A program made the position numbers and the translations under genes. The notes under the pieces were generated by a model. It was not told the DNA's origin, searched no databases, and saw only the letters and a list, made by a program, of their open reading frames with translations. A stretch of 64,000 nucleotides of DNA from Lasiosphaeris hirsuta (Eukaryota > Ascomycota > Sordariomycetes > Sordariales > Lasiosphaeriaceae): the NCBI GenBank assembly GCA_030549175.1, contig JAUKUA010000006.1, forward strand, positions 4,216,001-4,280,000, given 5' to 3'. Shown here piece after piece: positions 22,180 through 33,378 of this stretch (within the stretch, counting starts at the first letter, position 1; each line of letters opens with the position of its first letter).

Positions 22180-23110
22180 ATTTATCCTGCTTTGTTTTGC
22201 AAACAGCGAGACGTTATAGAAAGATCTCGATAGAAGGCAGGCGGTCAAGTTAGAGGACCTGTTTAATACAGTAGACATAGTGATGTTCAGCCTTCTACTT
22301 GTGAACGCATAAGCCGACTATTACAAGTCAATGAATGCTGCCAGACGGAGGACCATGTTGAGTGTATTCAGCTTCCCCGTCTCTTCTCGTGGGTGCGCCC
22401 CCCCCCCCCCCCCTCTATCTAACCCAAGGGCGTATTTGGGGCCTTGGAAATACCTAACATCTAGGAAAAGGGCAACGGAGGTAAGGAAGGTCACAGGTGT
22501 CTCATACTATGAGCTAGGCCGCTGTCCAAATCTTGGTGGAAGGAATGGTTGGACAAGAGGTTCCCTTTCTACCCGCAAGGGCCAGAGTATTCTTGCAATG
22601 GGCATTTCACAGTAGTTTTCTCAGATACAGATGTTGTCATTGATAAAGTAATAGGGGCTGGCATTGTGCCTCATGGACCTAGAAATGACACTGAGCTGTG
22701 TCAGTTGGTATCATGCTACATATTCGACAGGAGTCTGATGTTCTGTCTCGCTGAGGTTTTGCCCCTTTTAGGTTCCAGTCGCATAAGATGAACAGAACGG
22801 GTCAACAACAAAATAAGCTCAACATATGTCTTTGATCCCAAATTAATGTTGAACCAGAAATAAACTCACCAAAGTTCTCAAGTGGCTGGCTGCAAGTGAC
22901 AAGGGTAAGTGCTGAATCTGACATCTAGCAGCCCAGTCCTGGCAAGAGAATTCACGTTGCAGGTGTCTCGGAGAACGCCTCATCCGGCCGTCGATATGAA
23001 TGTCAATGTTGACCGACATTAAGTATGCTGCGTCGCCCGGCGTATGGTGCCGCGACTTGATATGGTATACGGACACCGACGGGAGCGAGAGCGAGTCCAC
23101 CGGTCGAGCA

Positions 23111-23111
23111 G

Positions 23112-23153
<42 letters not shown>
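23111..23153. repeat. Microsatellite (CA)n followed by (AG)16
   Basis: A short ACAC run is followed by about sixteen uninterrupted AG dinucleotides ending at 23153. A simple-sequence repeat in the gene-poor block. Confidence 0.95.
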
Positions 23154-23155
<2 letters not shown>

Positions 23156-25173
23156 TGAGAGGTGCAGAGGCGATGCAGTACAGCTACATCCGGCAACTGT
23201 TTCGCCCGCGCGATTCGGGCACGCAGGGTGGCAGAGGGCATGTGCCGATAGTGCTGAAACGACCCTCCATCGGCACAACCGCAAGCCACTCGGCTTCCTG
23301 GCCCTGTCAGTGGCGGGCTGGAGGCACAAGACACGGGAGTGCCGCCTGTGGCGTCGGCAGCCGTGGATCATGTATTCTGCCCCGAGGAACTACTCTATGA
23401 GCGTGCTGTTGTGTAATATCTGGGCGAGGAAGTTTGATGGGGGAGTAGTGCTACACTGCAAAACCTGCCAGTGCTTGGCCGGTGTCAGGAAGGAGAATGA
23501 ACATCGAGCAGTACATTTCCGCGGTAGCCGCTCTAGAACGCGGGATGAGCGACGGCGAGAGCATTTTGCGGCATCGTCCCATGAGAAGGCTAGACATTAC
23601 GTGAGTTATCGGCGATTCTCACCAGGATGTGTATCATGACATGATATTTTTTGTTTCGTTTTTCCTCCCTCACAAGCCTCCGGCTTCTCCACACCCATAA
23701 CAACGAGGCGGTGTCGGATGCTTCCTCGGGCGTTGAGATGATACCTACCAGATACGTCTTGGGCATACATGGCTTCTGCCAAGGGGACACCCGCCGCAAG
23801 GCAGCATGAGCATGAAAGCAACCTGCGGTTCCTGTCTCTTCCCCCGGCATCATGTGAACACGCTCACTCTGCTCTCTGCATTGTGCATGTCTGCGCTCCT
23901 CAACGACTGCCCAACGTGGAGCAACTGCAAAGTGCTGCAGTCTACAGCCCATCACCGCCTGCGAAACAGTCCGCCGGGCGGCGTTGGCCCCGATTCAGGG
24001 CTCGCGTCAAGATCCCCAGGACTGGCGGCAAAGCTGGGTGCGTTACCCAGAGCCAACATGGAGGAGGCGTGCGACTGTTCGCCATTGGATATGGAATAAA
24101 AATGTTGAGATCCAGGCGCTAAGAGACTGCCTGATTGTTGTGCAATTGGGGTTTGGAAGGGGGCAGCACAAAATTTGCTTCTCGAATCCTGCTGCCGTGC
24201 GGCGTAGGTATAATCGCAGGTAGGCGCTTACCAACCTGCCAAACACGCCATCCATTTTGACAAGGGGACCGGTGAGCGCTCCACGAAGCCCGTGCCTCCG
24301 ATGAGTTCCTGCATGTTTGAGTTGAAGAGAACCTTGGAATGTCTCATCACACGGAAGCGGCCAACCCCAGCGACAACAGCCGGGGACGGCATTATCGGCC
24401 GCCAGCCACCGCAAGATGATGTGTGCGTACTGACGCACACAGATACAGATATCCGGGGCATGTTGGGTTGGGGAATCTGACCCTGCTCGGAGACACGCGT
24501 TAGAGCGGTACTAGCCAAAAACTGGCAGAGCAGCTGCAGTGCTGCACCACAACTGCATCGTGCGGCTTCGCGAAAGTTGCAAGTGACATGGATGAGCAAG
24601 TGGAGGCTCGACATGACCTGTCGCGAGCGGGCAAGACGTCCCCTGCCCCGCGGCCACCACGAGTTTGGCCGGGTGCCCTTGCTCGCCTTGCTGACAGACA
24701 TGTTGGTGCGCTTGGAGGCTCCGTCCACTAAGAGCTTCCTAAAAGCAGTCGCAGCCAACCAGGAGGCCGCGGAGTTTGCTCCTCAGAATCGAGTGGGGGG
24801 CACCATGTGCTGCTTGCTGTCCAGTGTCCACAGGGCGGGCCATCCATCCACGCATTTTACAGACCGTTCTGCGCACCTCGCCGTCTGACGCCCTTTGATG
24901 CAAAAGAGAGCCTCCTCTCTGTCGGCAAATGAGGTGCGCCCTTTTCAACTTTCCAGCTACCGACATCCATGCCGTCTCTCGCCTCCTCCAGGCCATCATG
25001 AAGAGACTGGTGAAGGAGCGATCGCTGGAGCCCAAAATTAGGCCGTGGCCACTACGATCCTTCCGGATGGCTCCTCCTGTGGCTCCCGCCGTGCCATCCT
25101 GAGTCGCTATTTGCTTTGACGGCTGACTCGGATGGGCCGAAGATACCCAAAACACCCGGCGCGGTAGCAATAG

Positions 25174-25260
25174 GTATGTATGTATGTATGTATGTATGTA
25201 TGTATGAATGAATGAATGAATGAATGAATGAATGAATGAATGAATGTATGAATGTAGGTA
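25174..25260. repeat. Compound tetranucleotide microsatellite (GTAT)n(GAAT)n
   Basis: About eight GTAT units change into about ten GAAT units by a single-base change, with degenerate units at the end. Probably slippage-prone and polymorphic. Reading frames across it give Tyr/Ile/His-rich shadows with no protein meaning. Confidence 0.95.
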
Positions 25261-26980
25261 TGTACGGAACACGGCATGGCACAGCATGTGCGGTTATCGA
25301 CGCGCAACCTTTTTAGGTTGTTGCCGTTGGTACACCGGGAAGATGCGTAACGCGGCCTATTGCTTGCCCGCACTCACCATGGATGTTGTGTTCTTGAACA
25401 TCTGAACATGGAGTTTTTTTTTTATTTGGCCATGACCGGGCGGGCCTTCGGCGGAAGTCAGACGGCGCACAACATGGCAGGGTTAAGCAAAGCAGCCCCC
25501 CAATGGTCAATACCTGCAGGAGCGTTTGATGCAGCCTACACTCGGCGAGGAACTGTGGTCCGAGGTCAGGATCAGAGGTTCAGCGAGTCTCGACCGAATC
25601 CGAGTCTCTCGCGGGGCGCAACGACGCAGCGACGGCGAACAGGGTCTGCCCTGTCCGCCTGAGCCTACCTAGGCGGCAGATCTTGGCAACCATCGCAAGT
25701 CCGACAAGGAACTAAGGTGCCAAAAGGCGCAAAAATTCAGACCTAAGAACTGCTCTGCGGCCGGCCTTTTCTACCCCACCATTCCACGTCTCCCAGCCCG
25801 CCCTCAGAAATACCACCTCTCATAAAAGGGACATTTTGCCCGTTTTTGTCCGTCTCAGACGTCTGACGGGCTGAATCTCGGCTTGTTGATGCCTCCTGAT
25901 CAGTGCTCTTCAGATAGCAAATCTTTGCTGACAGAGAGCCCTTGTCAGCTTTCACAGGCCTCGGTTTCTCCCCATTTGCAGCATGCGCGGCAGCTATCCG
26001 ATTTGATCGCCTACGCCCAGACCCTTCAGGCCCCCTTTAGGATCACTTGCGTCCTGGACACTACAGACCCCGGCGCTGGCCACCAGCTCCACACTCGACA
26101 CACCACACGAGGCAGCACGTAGCACGCAGTACGTAGCACGCAGGGCTAACCCGACGTCAGGGCTGCAGATTCGCAGACTCACAGCACGCCCGCCCGGGGG
26201 ATACATACATGCCCAGGTTACGCATCCGTGCCCAGTACCTCGACACCGACCCTATACAAGTCTTGTATACCTCAGGGACCGCGGCTCTCTCTCATCTCCA
26301 AGGCACATCAGGTGCCGTTTCTGCGTCTCCACCGCCAGTCTGCCAGTCAGTCCTTGTCACCAGCCGCCTCACCACCTCGTCCACGCTGCCCAGACTGGGC
26401 TCAAGACTGCCGATCTGTAGCACCCCCGCGGGCCTCTCTCTCTTCCTCGCAAGCCCAGGCTGCCGATCTGTCGGCCTCTGCCAATTTTCTCACTGCCCAC
26501 CTCATCTTCTCAAGCTCAAGATCGGAAACACCCGCAGGGCAACCCGCCCCGCACGCCAGAGCGGCCCCGACTTCCCTTCCTGGATCAGCCCTTGCCAAGT
26601 CCAAACAGAGACAATTCAAACCTACTATGTAGTTAGTATCCAGGCATTGTGTTTATCTTTATCTTCAAACTCCCTCGACTCCAACTCCTTCCCCTAAGCC
26701 TATCTGCCCCCATGGCCTTGGCTTTCCCAAACACCTCGCCTCCACCAACCAACCACCGGCAAAACAAAGACGAGCGTATCCTATCAGATCATGCTAGCCC
26801 TTGGTGTCATGTTGGAATGATTGTACGTGAGCCTCCCCTGGCTAGGCTGTCTGACACTGGCGTAACGACGAAAGGCCACGGGCGTAGATGCTGACTTCAC
26901 CGTGACAGACACACTGACCTGGATTCCTTTTTTTCTTTTCCTGCCACTCACCCGTATCATCTAGTGATTACTAGCCCATC

Positions 26981-29900
26981 ATGCCCGGCATGTTTCCCAT
27001 CAACCCGGCAATACTGCCGCCCGTGCATACGCGGAAGGCACTGATGGTCATCGACCTCCAGAATGATTTGGTTTCTCCTGATGGGGCTCTGCTCGTGACT
27101 GAGCCAGAAGACTTCATGGCTCGCACCCTAGCACTGGTCAAGGACTTTCGTGACTCTGGCTTGGGCGATATCATCTGGGTACGCAGCGAATTCGAGGAGC
27201 ATCGACCCCTGTCGGCCGAAGCAGACCAAATCATCGTCACAGATGTCCCGCCGCGCCCTTCGAGGGTGCAGTCCAGAGGGCGTCAAGCGGCGTCCAGACC
27301 GAACCCTGGCGCTGCCCACGAGGCTGACGCTGAAGCCTTCCTCAGCGCGCCCCCAGGTTGTAACAAGCCTAACTGTGTCCGAAAGAGCACGTCCGGTTCT
27401 GAACTTGCACCGAAGGTGCAAGAAGCTGTGGTTGCAGGACGCGATATCGTCTTTACAAAGACGCACTATAGCGCCTTTGCTTCTGGTCAGCAGCAGCTGG
27501 TCCAGCTGCTCAGGAGTCGGTTTGTAACCGAGATGTACATTTGCGGGGCCCTGACAAATGTTAGTATCCACGCGACAGCGGTGGACGCTGGAAGGCACGG
27601 CTACGATATGACCATTGTCGAGGACTGCTGCGGCTTTCGAAGTGAGTTACGGCACATTGCTGCCATTCGACAGATTGTCCACTTGACAGGCAGCGAGGTC
27701 ATGACCGCCGAGAATGTCAAAACACAACTAAAAGAGTTTGTCGAGAAAAAGATACCGAAGCCGACGGGGCCTCCCAGGATGAGGAGCAAGAAGGCGGATG
27801 GCGACGGAAAAGGGGCGGGTGGGAGCGGTGTGGGCAAGGAATCCCCCGTACGTCCACTTGCTGCGCAGAGCCAGTCTACAGGCCTCTCCCCGGTCGTGTC
27901 GAACATTTCACTAAGTCGGGGTGATGATGACTCTCCAGTCGCGTCGCCTTCTTCGCAGCCCACAGCTTCCAGCTCCGATCCGGCACAGCCCCAGCAGAGT
28001 AAAGAAAAGCCGCTTCAGCCCGTGGTAGCTGCCAAGACCAGCCCGGGCAGCGGCAGTCAATCCATCTACGTCGACCCGCCTTTGGAAGCAGGTAGCGCAG
28101 TGCAGACCTCGGACGAGGGTGAGTCACTGCAAGACCTTCAAAAGCTACGAGGAGCTGCACGGGGCGCAATGCAAGCCGCCGCGAGCCAGAAGGATCCAGA
28201 ATCTGCACCAAGCCCGCCCCAATCAGCTCGTCGCCTTTCAGCCAGCGCGCTCACAAAGGCCAAGACGAGGAGAAGGACGAGAGCAGCGAGTTCTGAAGAG
28301 AACGCTCCGGTACAAAACCTACAGTCACCGCCCAAGAAAGTTGACACATCGCCAGCTAAAAAGTCTTCCAAGATCGAAACACGCGCTACAGAAACAGTGT
28401 CGAAGAAGGTGAAGTTGGAAGATTCCAAACCACCAGAGCCCGAACCAATCGTCGATTCGAACCCTGAGCCGCCCAACATGGCGGACCAAGAGCAGGTTGC
28501 GACCCCTACCTTTTCGGAGCCTATGTGCGATGGCGATACAACCATCATTACCAACATCCTGCCGCCCAATCTAGCCGACAGCGCCTTTGACCGTCTGCTG
28601 AGCGAAGTGAGCTGGGCTGGCATGTCCCACCTGGGCGGTGAGGTGCCACGCCGTATCGCCGTCCAGGGCGAGGTCGACGAGGAGGGCAACATGCCCGTCT
28701 ACCGTCACCCTGCCGACGAGTCACCTCCCTTACTTCCCTTTTCGCCAGCAGTACTGGAGATTAAGAAGGAAGTCGAGAAGCACCTAGGTCACCCTCTAAA
28801 CCACGTGTTGATCCAGCACTACCGTAGCGGTAATGACTACATCAGTGACCACAGCGACAAGTCACTTGACATTATGCGCGGCAGCTTCATTGCTAACGTC
28901 AGCCTTGGTGCCGAGCGAACCATGGTCTTCCGCACCAAGCGGCCGCCCAAAGATACTGCGGCAAAGACACCCGCTGCGGCCTCGTCCGACGACGACGGCG
29001 ACACACCGAAACCCGCCCTCAAAACCTCGGACAAATCAATCGAGGGACCCAAGCGCCAAATACAACGCGCCCCATTGCCACATAACAGCCTCTGCCGGAT
29101 GGGCCTGGGCACAAACATGCGCTGGCTGCACGCCATCCGACCCGACAAGCGCGCAGACCGTGAGAAATCCCCCGCCGAGCTGGCCTTTGCCGGTGCCCGC
29201 ATCAGCCTTACCTTCCGCCGCATCGGCACCTTCTTGGACGCTTCGCAGAAACACATTTGGGGACAGGGGGCTACCGTAAAGTCTCTCCCCGACGGACCGA
29301 AGGATGTAAGCAATGGGCAGACACCAGAAGCGGTCCGCATGCTGCAAGCATTCGGGGCAGAGAATCACTCCAGCGAGTTCGACTGGGATGCACACTACGG
29401 GACCGGGTTTGACGTATTGCACATGGGTACCCCGAAGCGCTTCTGCGCCGGCACGCGGGATGCCGTGGGGAACATGCGCGTGGCGCTCGCGCTGGCGGAG
29501 ATGGGCGTTGGCTGTGCGAAGGGGGGTGTCGAGGGGGACGTCAAGTTCGAGGACAATGATGTCACGAGGACTGTAGTCGAGGGGCACGAGACGGTCCTTC
29601 GATATCTGGACGCCGTGTACGGCCCGGGGAGGAGGTACGACCAGCTCGGAGCAGCCGAGGTCGCGAAGCGATTCGTGCGGCTGCAAAAGGGGTTGGATCT
29701 GCTCGGGGCCTGGAGGACCGCCATCAAGCAAGCCGAATCCCATAGCATCGAGGCCGCCACCGATGGCAAGGAGAGAGCCAAGGCAAGCAACAACGGACCC
29801 GCAGCGTTGATGAAGAAGGAGCTGGCCGAATGGGAGGGCTATGCCGAGGAGGCTGCAAAGACGGTAGCCACCGAACCTACGGATGCTACAAAGGAAACTC

Positions 29901-30103
29901 CCGCCGGCGACCCGCCCTTCTACATCGCAGGCACCCCGCAGCCCTCGCCGGCTGACTTTGCCCTGTGGCCGGTCCTGCACGACATTGTGCAAACCGCGGG
30001 CGAGGACTCGTTGAAGGGAGCGCTGCGGAGGTATTATACTGCTTTTCGGCGGCGGAGTGCGGTTGAGAAGGTGCTAGGCGGGGGCAAGGAGAAGACTTTA
30101 TAG
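26981..30103 (+). CDS. Isochorismatase-like / AlkB-type 2OG-Fe(II) dioxygenase / GST-C-like fusion protein
   Basis: 1040 aa, one exon from ATG 26981. Residues 19-255 form an isochorismatase/cysteine-hydrolase fold with Asp25 (MVIDLQND) and Lys160 (FTKTHYSAF). The usual nucleophilic Cys position reads NVSI, so Ser195 stands in its place. Residues 260-500 are a disordered Ser/Pro/Lys-rich linker with nuclear-localisation-like basic runs. Residues 515-755 match the AlkB family: ISDHSDKS gives the Fe ligands His624 and Asp626, His717 is the distal ligand, and Arg740/Arg746 lie in GARISLTFRRIG (2-oxoglutarate and base-side arginines). AlkB homologues oxidatively demethylate alkylated DNA or RNA. 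The C-terminus (about 770-1040) ends with a GST C-terminal-like segment (PSPADFALWPVLHDIV). An ATG at 26712 could add 39 residues through an in-frame intron (26823-26974). Function of the fused parts is inferred. Confidence 0.87.
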   Translation: MPGMFPINPAILPPVHTRKALMVIDLQNDLVSPDGALLVTEPEDFMARTLALVKDFRDSGLGDIIWVRSEFEEHRPLSAEADQIIVTDVPPRPSRVQSRGRQAASRPNPGAAHEADAEAFLSAPPGCNKPNCVRKSTSGSELAPKVQEAVVAGRDIVFTKTHYSAFASGQQQLVQLLRSRFVTEMYICGALTNVSIHATAVDAGRHGYDMTIVEDCCGFRSELRHIAAIRQIVHLTGSEVMTAENVKTQLKEFVEKKIPKPTGPPRMRSKKADGDGKGAGGSGVGKESPVRPLAAQSQSTGLSPVVSNISLSRGDDDSPVASPSSQPTASSSDPAQPQQSKEKPLQPVVAAKTSPGSGSQSIYVDPPLEAGSAVQTSDEGESLQDLQKLRGAARGAMQAAASQKDPESAPSPPQSARRLSASALTKAKTRRRTRAASSEENAPVQNLQSPPKKVDTSPAKKSSKIETRATETVSKKVKLEDSKPPEPEPIVDSNPEPPNMADQEQVATPTFSEPMCDGDTTIITNILPPNLADSAFDRLLSEVSWAGMSHLGGEVPRRIAVQGEVDEEGNMPVYRHPADESPPLLPFSPAVLEIKKEVEKHLGHPLNHVLIQHYRSGNDYISDHSDKSLDIMRGSFIANVSLGAERTMVFRTKRPPKDTAAKTPAAASSDDDGDTPKPALKTSDKSIEGPKRQIQRAPLPHNSLCRMGLGTNMRWLHAIRPDKRADREKSPAELAFAGARISLTFRRIGTFLDASQKHIWGQGATVKSLPDGPKDVSNGQTPEAVRMLQAFGAENHSSEFDWDAHYGTGFDVLHMGTPKRFCAGTRDAVGNMRVALALAEMGVGCAKGGVEGDVKFEDNDVTRTVVEGHETVLRYLDAVYGPGRRYDQLGAAEVAKRFVRLQKGLDLLGAWRTAIKQAESHSIEAATDGKERAKASNNGPAALMKKELAEWEGYAEEAAKTVATEPTDATKETPAGDPPFYIAGTPQPSPADFALWPVLHDIVQTAGEDSLKGALRRYYTAFRRRSAVEKVLGGGKEKTL

Positions 30104-31067
30104 AGGATCTAAAGATGTTTGCATATTTTTTTTGGGGGGGGGGGAGGGAGGGGGGGACTATGTTGGATACCCCCCCGACATGGTGGTAATGTAACGGTGT
30201 TGTTGGGGATATACTCCCAGACCTGCCTGGTTGGTTTGTTGGCGCGTGACATTTTTTGCAAGGAGAGATAATTGAAGACTCGGAAAGGCATTTTTGGCAT
30301 CTGAAATGTCATTTCTGGTGTTTGGAGACACCTTTCTCATATCCGAAAAGGTACCAGTGGTATCTAAATGAGGTCAAGAAGCATATTTTGGGGTTGCCGT
30401 AGGGCGTCAAGCATCTTTTCTCGCACATAGACTTTGATGGGGGGGGCATATGTGGTGACGCCGGGGTAATATGTCGTCGATTTAGAGCAGCTACGCTGTT
30501 GAATGCTGAAATGTTAAAATTGCTCAAATATTTTGTACTTGGATAGTAATAATACGCATATGTGTGCATGGGGTAAAGGATTTGGGTTGATATTTGTGTG
30601 TTGATTCCATTGAGATCCACTCCCAAAAAAGGCCTATGGTTTTTGGCTTGATGCTATTGAGAATTCTGTTGCAAGTTTGTCCTTTGTTACTTTGGAGTCG
30701 AGAATATTTATGGCGGACAAACAACTGTGATAACAGACCAGCTCTTGATGCGTAGAGCCGTAGTGCGTAGAATCTCGGATGACATTATAGAATGTGCAAG
30801 AACACGTAGCTGTTGAATTTTACTCAATACCAAGCCTATCGGTATAACTACACGTGCCCCAAACGAGCAAAGCTCACCCTGTCTCAAAACGCCTCAAGAT
30901 ATTGATAGCAATGCCCAGAGAAGAGTTTGCCTCCGCCTGTGTATACCCTCATCCATCCAACATCCTCTCATAACTCAGCGACGCTCATAGGGGGTAATCA
31001 ACCAGCAGCCCCTTCCTAGCTGCCTTGGCCTCGGGGGCACTACCGTCTCTCCTAGACTCCAAATATC
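30104..31067. other. AT-rich intergenic region
   Basis: 964 bp between convergent genes, visibly more AT-rich than its surroundings around 30250-30750, with a G-rich run at about 30131-30155. No gene was recognised; it probably holds the two 3' UTRs. Confidence 0.45.
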
Positions 31068-32966
31068 CTACAGCTTGGCATCCCACGGCAGGGGGTACGT
31101 CCCTACCCACTCCTCGACCTCGTGCCGGAGCTGAACAATCTCGGGCTCGTGGTCGCCGCTACCGAGGTAGTCGGAAAATGTCTTAAACCGGCCGGCCGTC
31201 TTGGCCTCGCCCTTGTCCTCGGCCGACTTCCGCGCCGCCTTGTCCACACGCACAGCAATCACCACTGCCCTGTCCACGATATCGGCGACACGCTTGAAGT
31301 CCTCCTCGCTGAACCCGCGTGACGTCATGGCGGGTGTGCCCATGCGCAGTCCGCCGGGTGTGAGTGCCGAACGGTCGCCAGGGACGGTGTTCTTGTTGGC
31401 CGCGACGCCCACCAGCTCGAGGACGCGCTCGACACGCGCGCCATCGACGCCCTGTGGCTTGAGATCGGCTAGGATCAGGTGGTTATCGGTGCCGCCGCTG
31501 ACAATGCGGTAGCCGAGGCCGCCCTTCTCCTTGGGATCGCCGAGGCGGCGTGCAAATGCCTTGGCGTTGGCCAGGACCTGCACCTGGTACGTGCGGAACT
31601 CGGGGCTCTGCGCCTGCTTGAGTGCGACAGAGAGAGCGGCGATGGTGTGGTTGTGCGGGCCACCTTGGTGGCCGGGAAACACGGAGGCATTGATGGGGCT
31701 CTCGAGATTGTACATCTCCTCGACACCTGTTTTGGGGTGAGTGCGCCTCACGCCGCGACGGAAGAAGATGAGGGCCCCGCGGGGGCCACGCAGCGACTTG
31801 TGGCTTGTTGTCGTCACGATGTCGGCATAGGCAAAGGGTCCGGGCATCACCTTGGCGGCCACCAGCCCTGAGATATGTGCCATGTCGGCAAGCAGGTACG
31901 AGTTTGTCTTGTCGCAAATGTCACGCACACGGGCATAGTCAATTATGCGGCTGTAGGCGGAGGCACCGGCAACAATGATCTTAGGCCGGTAGGCGAGCGC
32001 CATCTCCTCCAGTTTGTTGTAGTCGATATAGCCTGTCGACTCATCGAGGCGGTAGGGGAGTGTCTCGAAGTATTTGGAGATGAAGGAGATCTTCTTGGTC
32101 GGGGTCTGGTATCCGTGCGAGAGATGGCCGCCGTGAGGGAGGTCGAGGCCCATAAGACGGTCGTGTGTGTTCATCAAGGCCGAGTAAACGTACAGGTTGG
32201 CAGGGGCGCCCGAGAGAGCTTGGAAGATGATGTTAGTTTTGCGCCCCTCGACAATGCCAGCCGAATCCGAGACCTACCCTGAACATTGACACCCCATTCC
32301 TTGGGGTCCAAGCCAAACGTCTCGAGCGCCCGTTGTTGGCATAGCCTCTCGGATGCATCGATAAACTCGTTGCCTCCGTAATATCGTGCTCCTGGATAAC
32401 CCTCCGAGTATTTGTCTACAGTCAAGCGTGTCAGTCGCAACCTCTATGCCGATAACGGACCCGATTGTTCGGCAGAGCGGACATCGAGGGAAACGTGGGG
32501 TACGGACTTTGCATGGGACTTCCCAAGGCATCAAGTACGGCCTGGGAAGTGAAGTTCTCGGAGGGTATTAGGTTGATGAAGTTCTTTTGTCTTGTTTTCT
32601 CCTATAGCATAGTCGTGTCAGAGCTGGGCAGCCGACGGTCGTCTTTGGGCCATGGAAAACCGACCTTTTCGATAATGTCGTACATGACGGGGTCGGCTTG
32701 CTGCAAATGGGCCGAGAGGAACTGCACATGTCATTCCCGTCAGCGATTTACAAAACATGTCGAGGGAGTCGGAGGAAGGGGACCTTTTGCTGGATGTCGT
32801 TCGTCAGAGACGAGACAGACCTCGTGGAGCTAGGAGCCAGCTTTGTTTGCCTCAGACATGTCGGCCGTGCCGCTGTGAGTGTTGCTGTCGAGACTGCCGG
32901 GACGGACACTCGACGGGCACATGCCCGCGCTGCCGTGCTTCGCAGGGCGGGAATCGCTGACGACAT
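31068..32966 (-). CDS. SHM1: Serine hydroxymethyltransferase, mitochondrial form
   Basis: Five exons: 32784-32966, 32665-32721, 32508-32601, 32278-32415, 31068-32218; 540 aa. The first about 45 residues are Arg/Ala/Ser-rich with almost no acidic residues ([20 protein letters not shown]), a typical mitochondrial presequence. The enzyme body is unmistakable: [37 protein letters not shown], and [18 protein letters not shown] with PLP-binding Lys at about residue 298. PLP-dependent SHMT interconverts serine plus tetrahydrofolate with glycine plus 5,10-methylene-THF. Donors of introns 1 and 2 are GTCCCC and GTCGGT, weaker than usual, so the exon 1/2 border is the least certain part. The intron sizes are 59-92 nt. 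Confidence 0.93.
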
Positions 32967-33378
32967 GGCGGTCGAGTCTGGGAGGAACGGTCGGAGGTGA
33001 GAGATATTGGGATCAGGAAGGAATGCGAAACACAGAATGCCAATTGACAAGTCCTTGTATCCAGCTGTTGGAGTTCGCGGCTTTGGTTTAGCTCGCGGGC
33101 TCCCACGGAACCGGATTTAGGAAGTTTGGGGGAGCTGGGGAGCACGGTTGACGATGCGATCGGGTTGGAGAAGGGCTGGACGTTGAATCCAATTGCATGA
33201 CGAATGCCATGGATGCACTGTGCCGTGGAGCTTTAGTGGGGTACCTAAGTAGCCAAACCGATGGAGTTGAGCTCTTTCCCCGCCTCACTCCGTGGCCGCA
33301 CGAATCAGATCCCCCCGCCGAAAGCTCCCTGCTTCCAATTCTCGGAAAAGGCGCCTGATACCTGGTACCTCGGTCTAC
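32967..33378. other. Short intergenic region, SHMT promoter
   Basis: 412 bp upstream of SHMT and downstream of the unknown minus-strand gene. No coding signal. Confidence 0.45.

Larger units (their letters stand above)
22180..26980. other. 4.8-kb gene-poor block
   Basis: No ORF on either strand shows family similarity, convincing codon bias or coherent splice structure. The block contains a 16-nt poly(C) run (22398-22413), a CA/GA microsatellite, a tetranucleotide microsatellite, and short direct repeats around 26118-26143 (TACGTAGCACGCAG-like). The last several hundred bases are probably the promoter and 5' UTR of the downstream fusion gene. Non-coding RNA genes or a rapidly evolving small gene cannot be excluded. 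Confidence 0.45.

Noticed and set aside
21199..22278. 359-codon minus-strand frame
   Set aside because: Antisense to the LRR-kinase; Arg/Gly/Leu-rich composition typical of GC-rich reverse frames.
22843..23400. Frames across the GA/CA microsatellite (poly Leu-Ser or Arg-Glu)
   Set aside because: Translation of simple sequence repeat, not a protein.
25052..25373. His/Ser/Phe-repeat frames (minus strand)
   Set aside because: Caused by the (GTAT)n(GAAT)n microsatellite.
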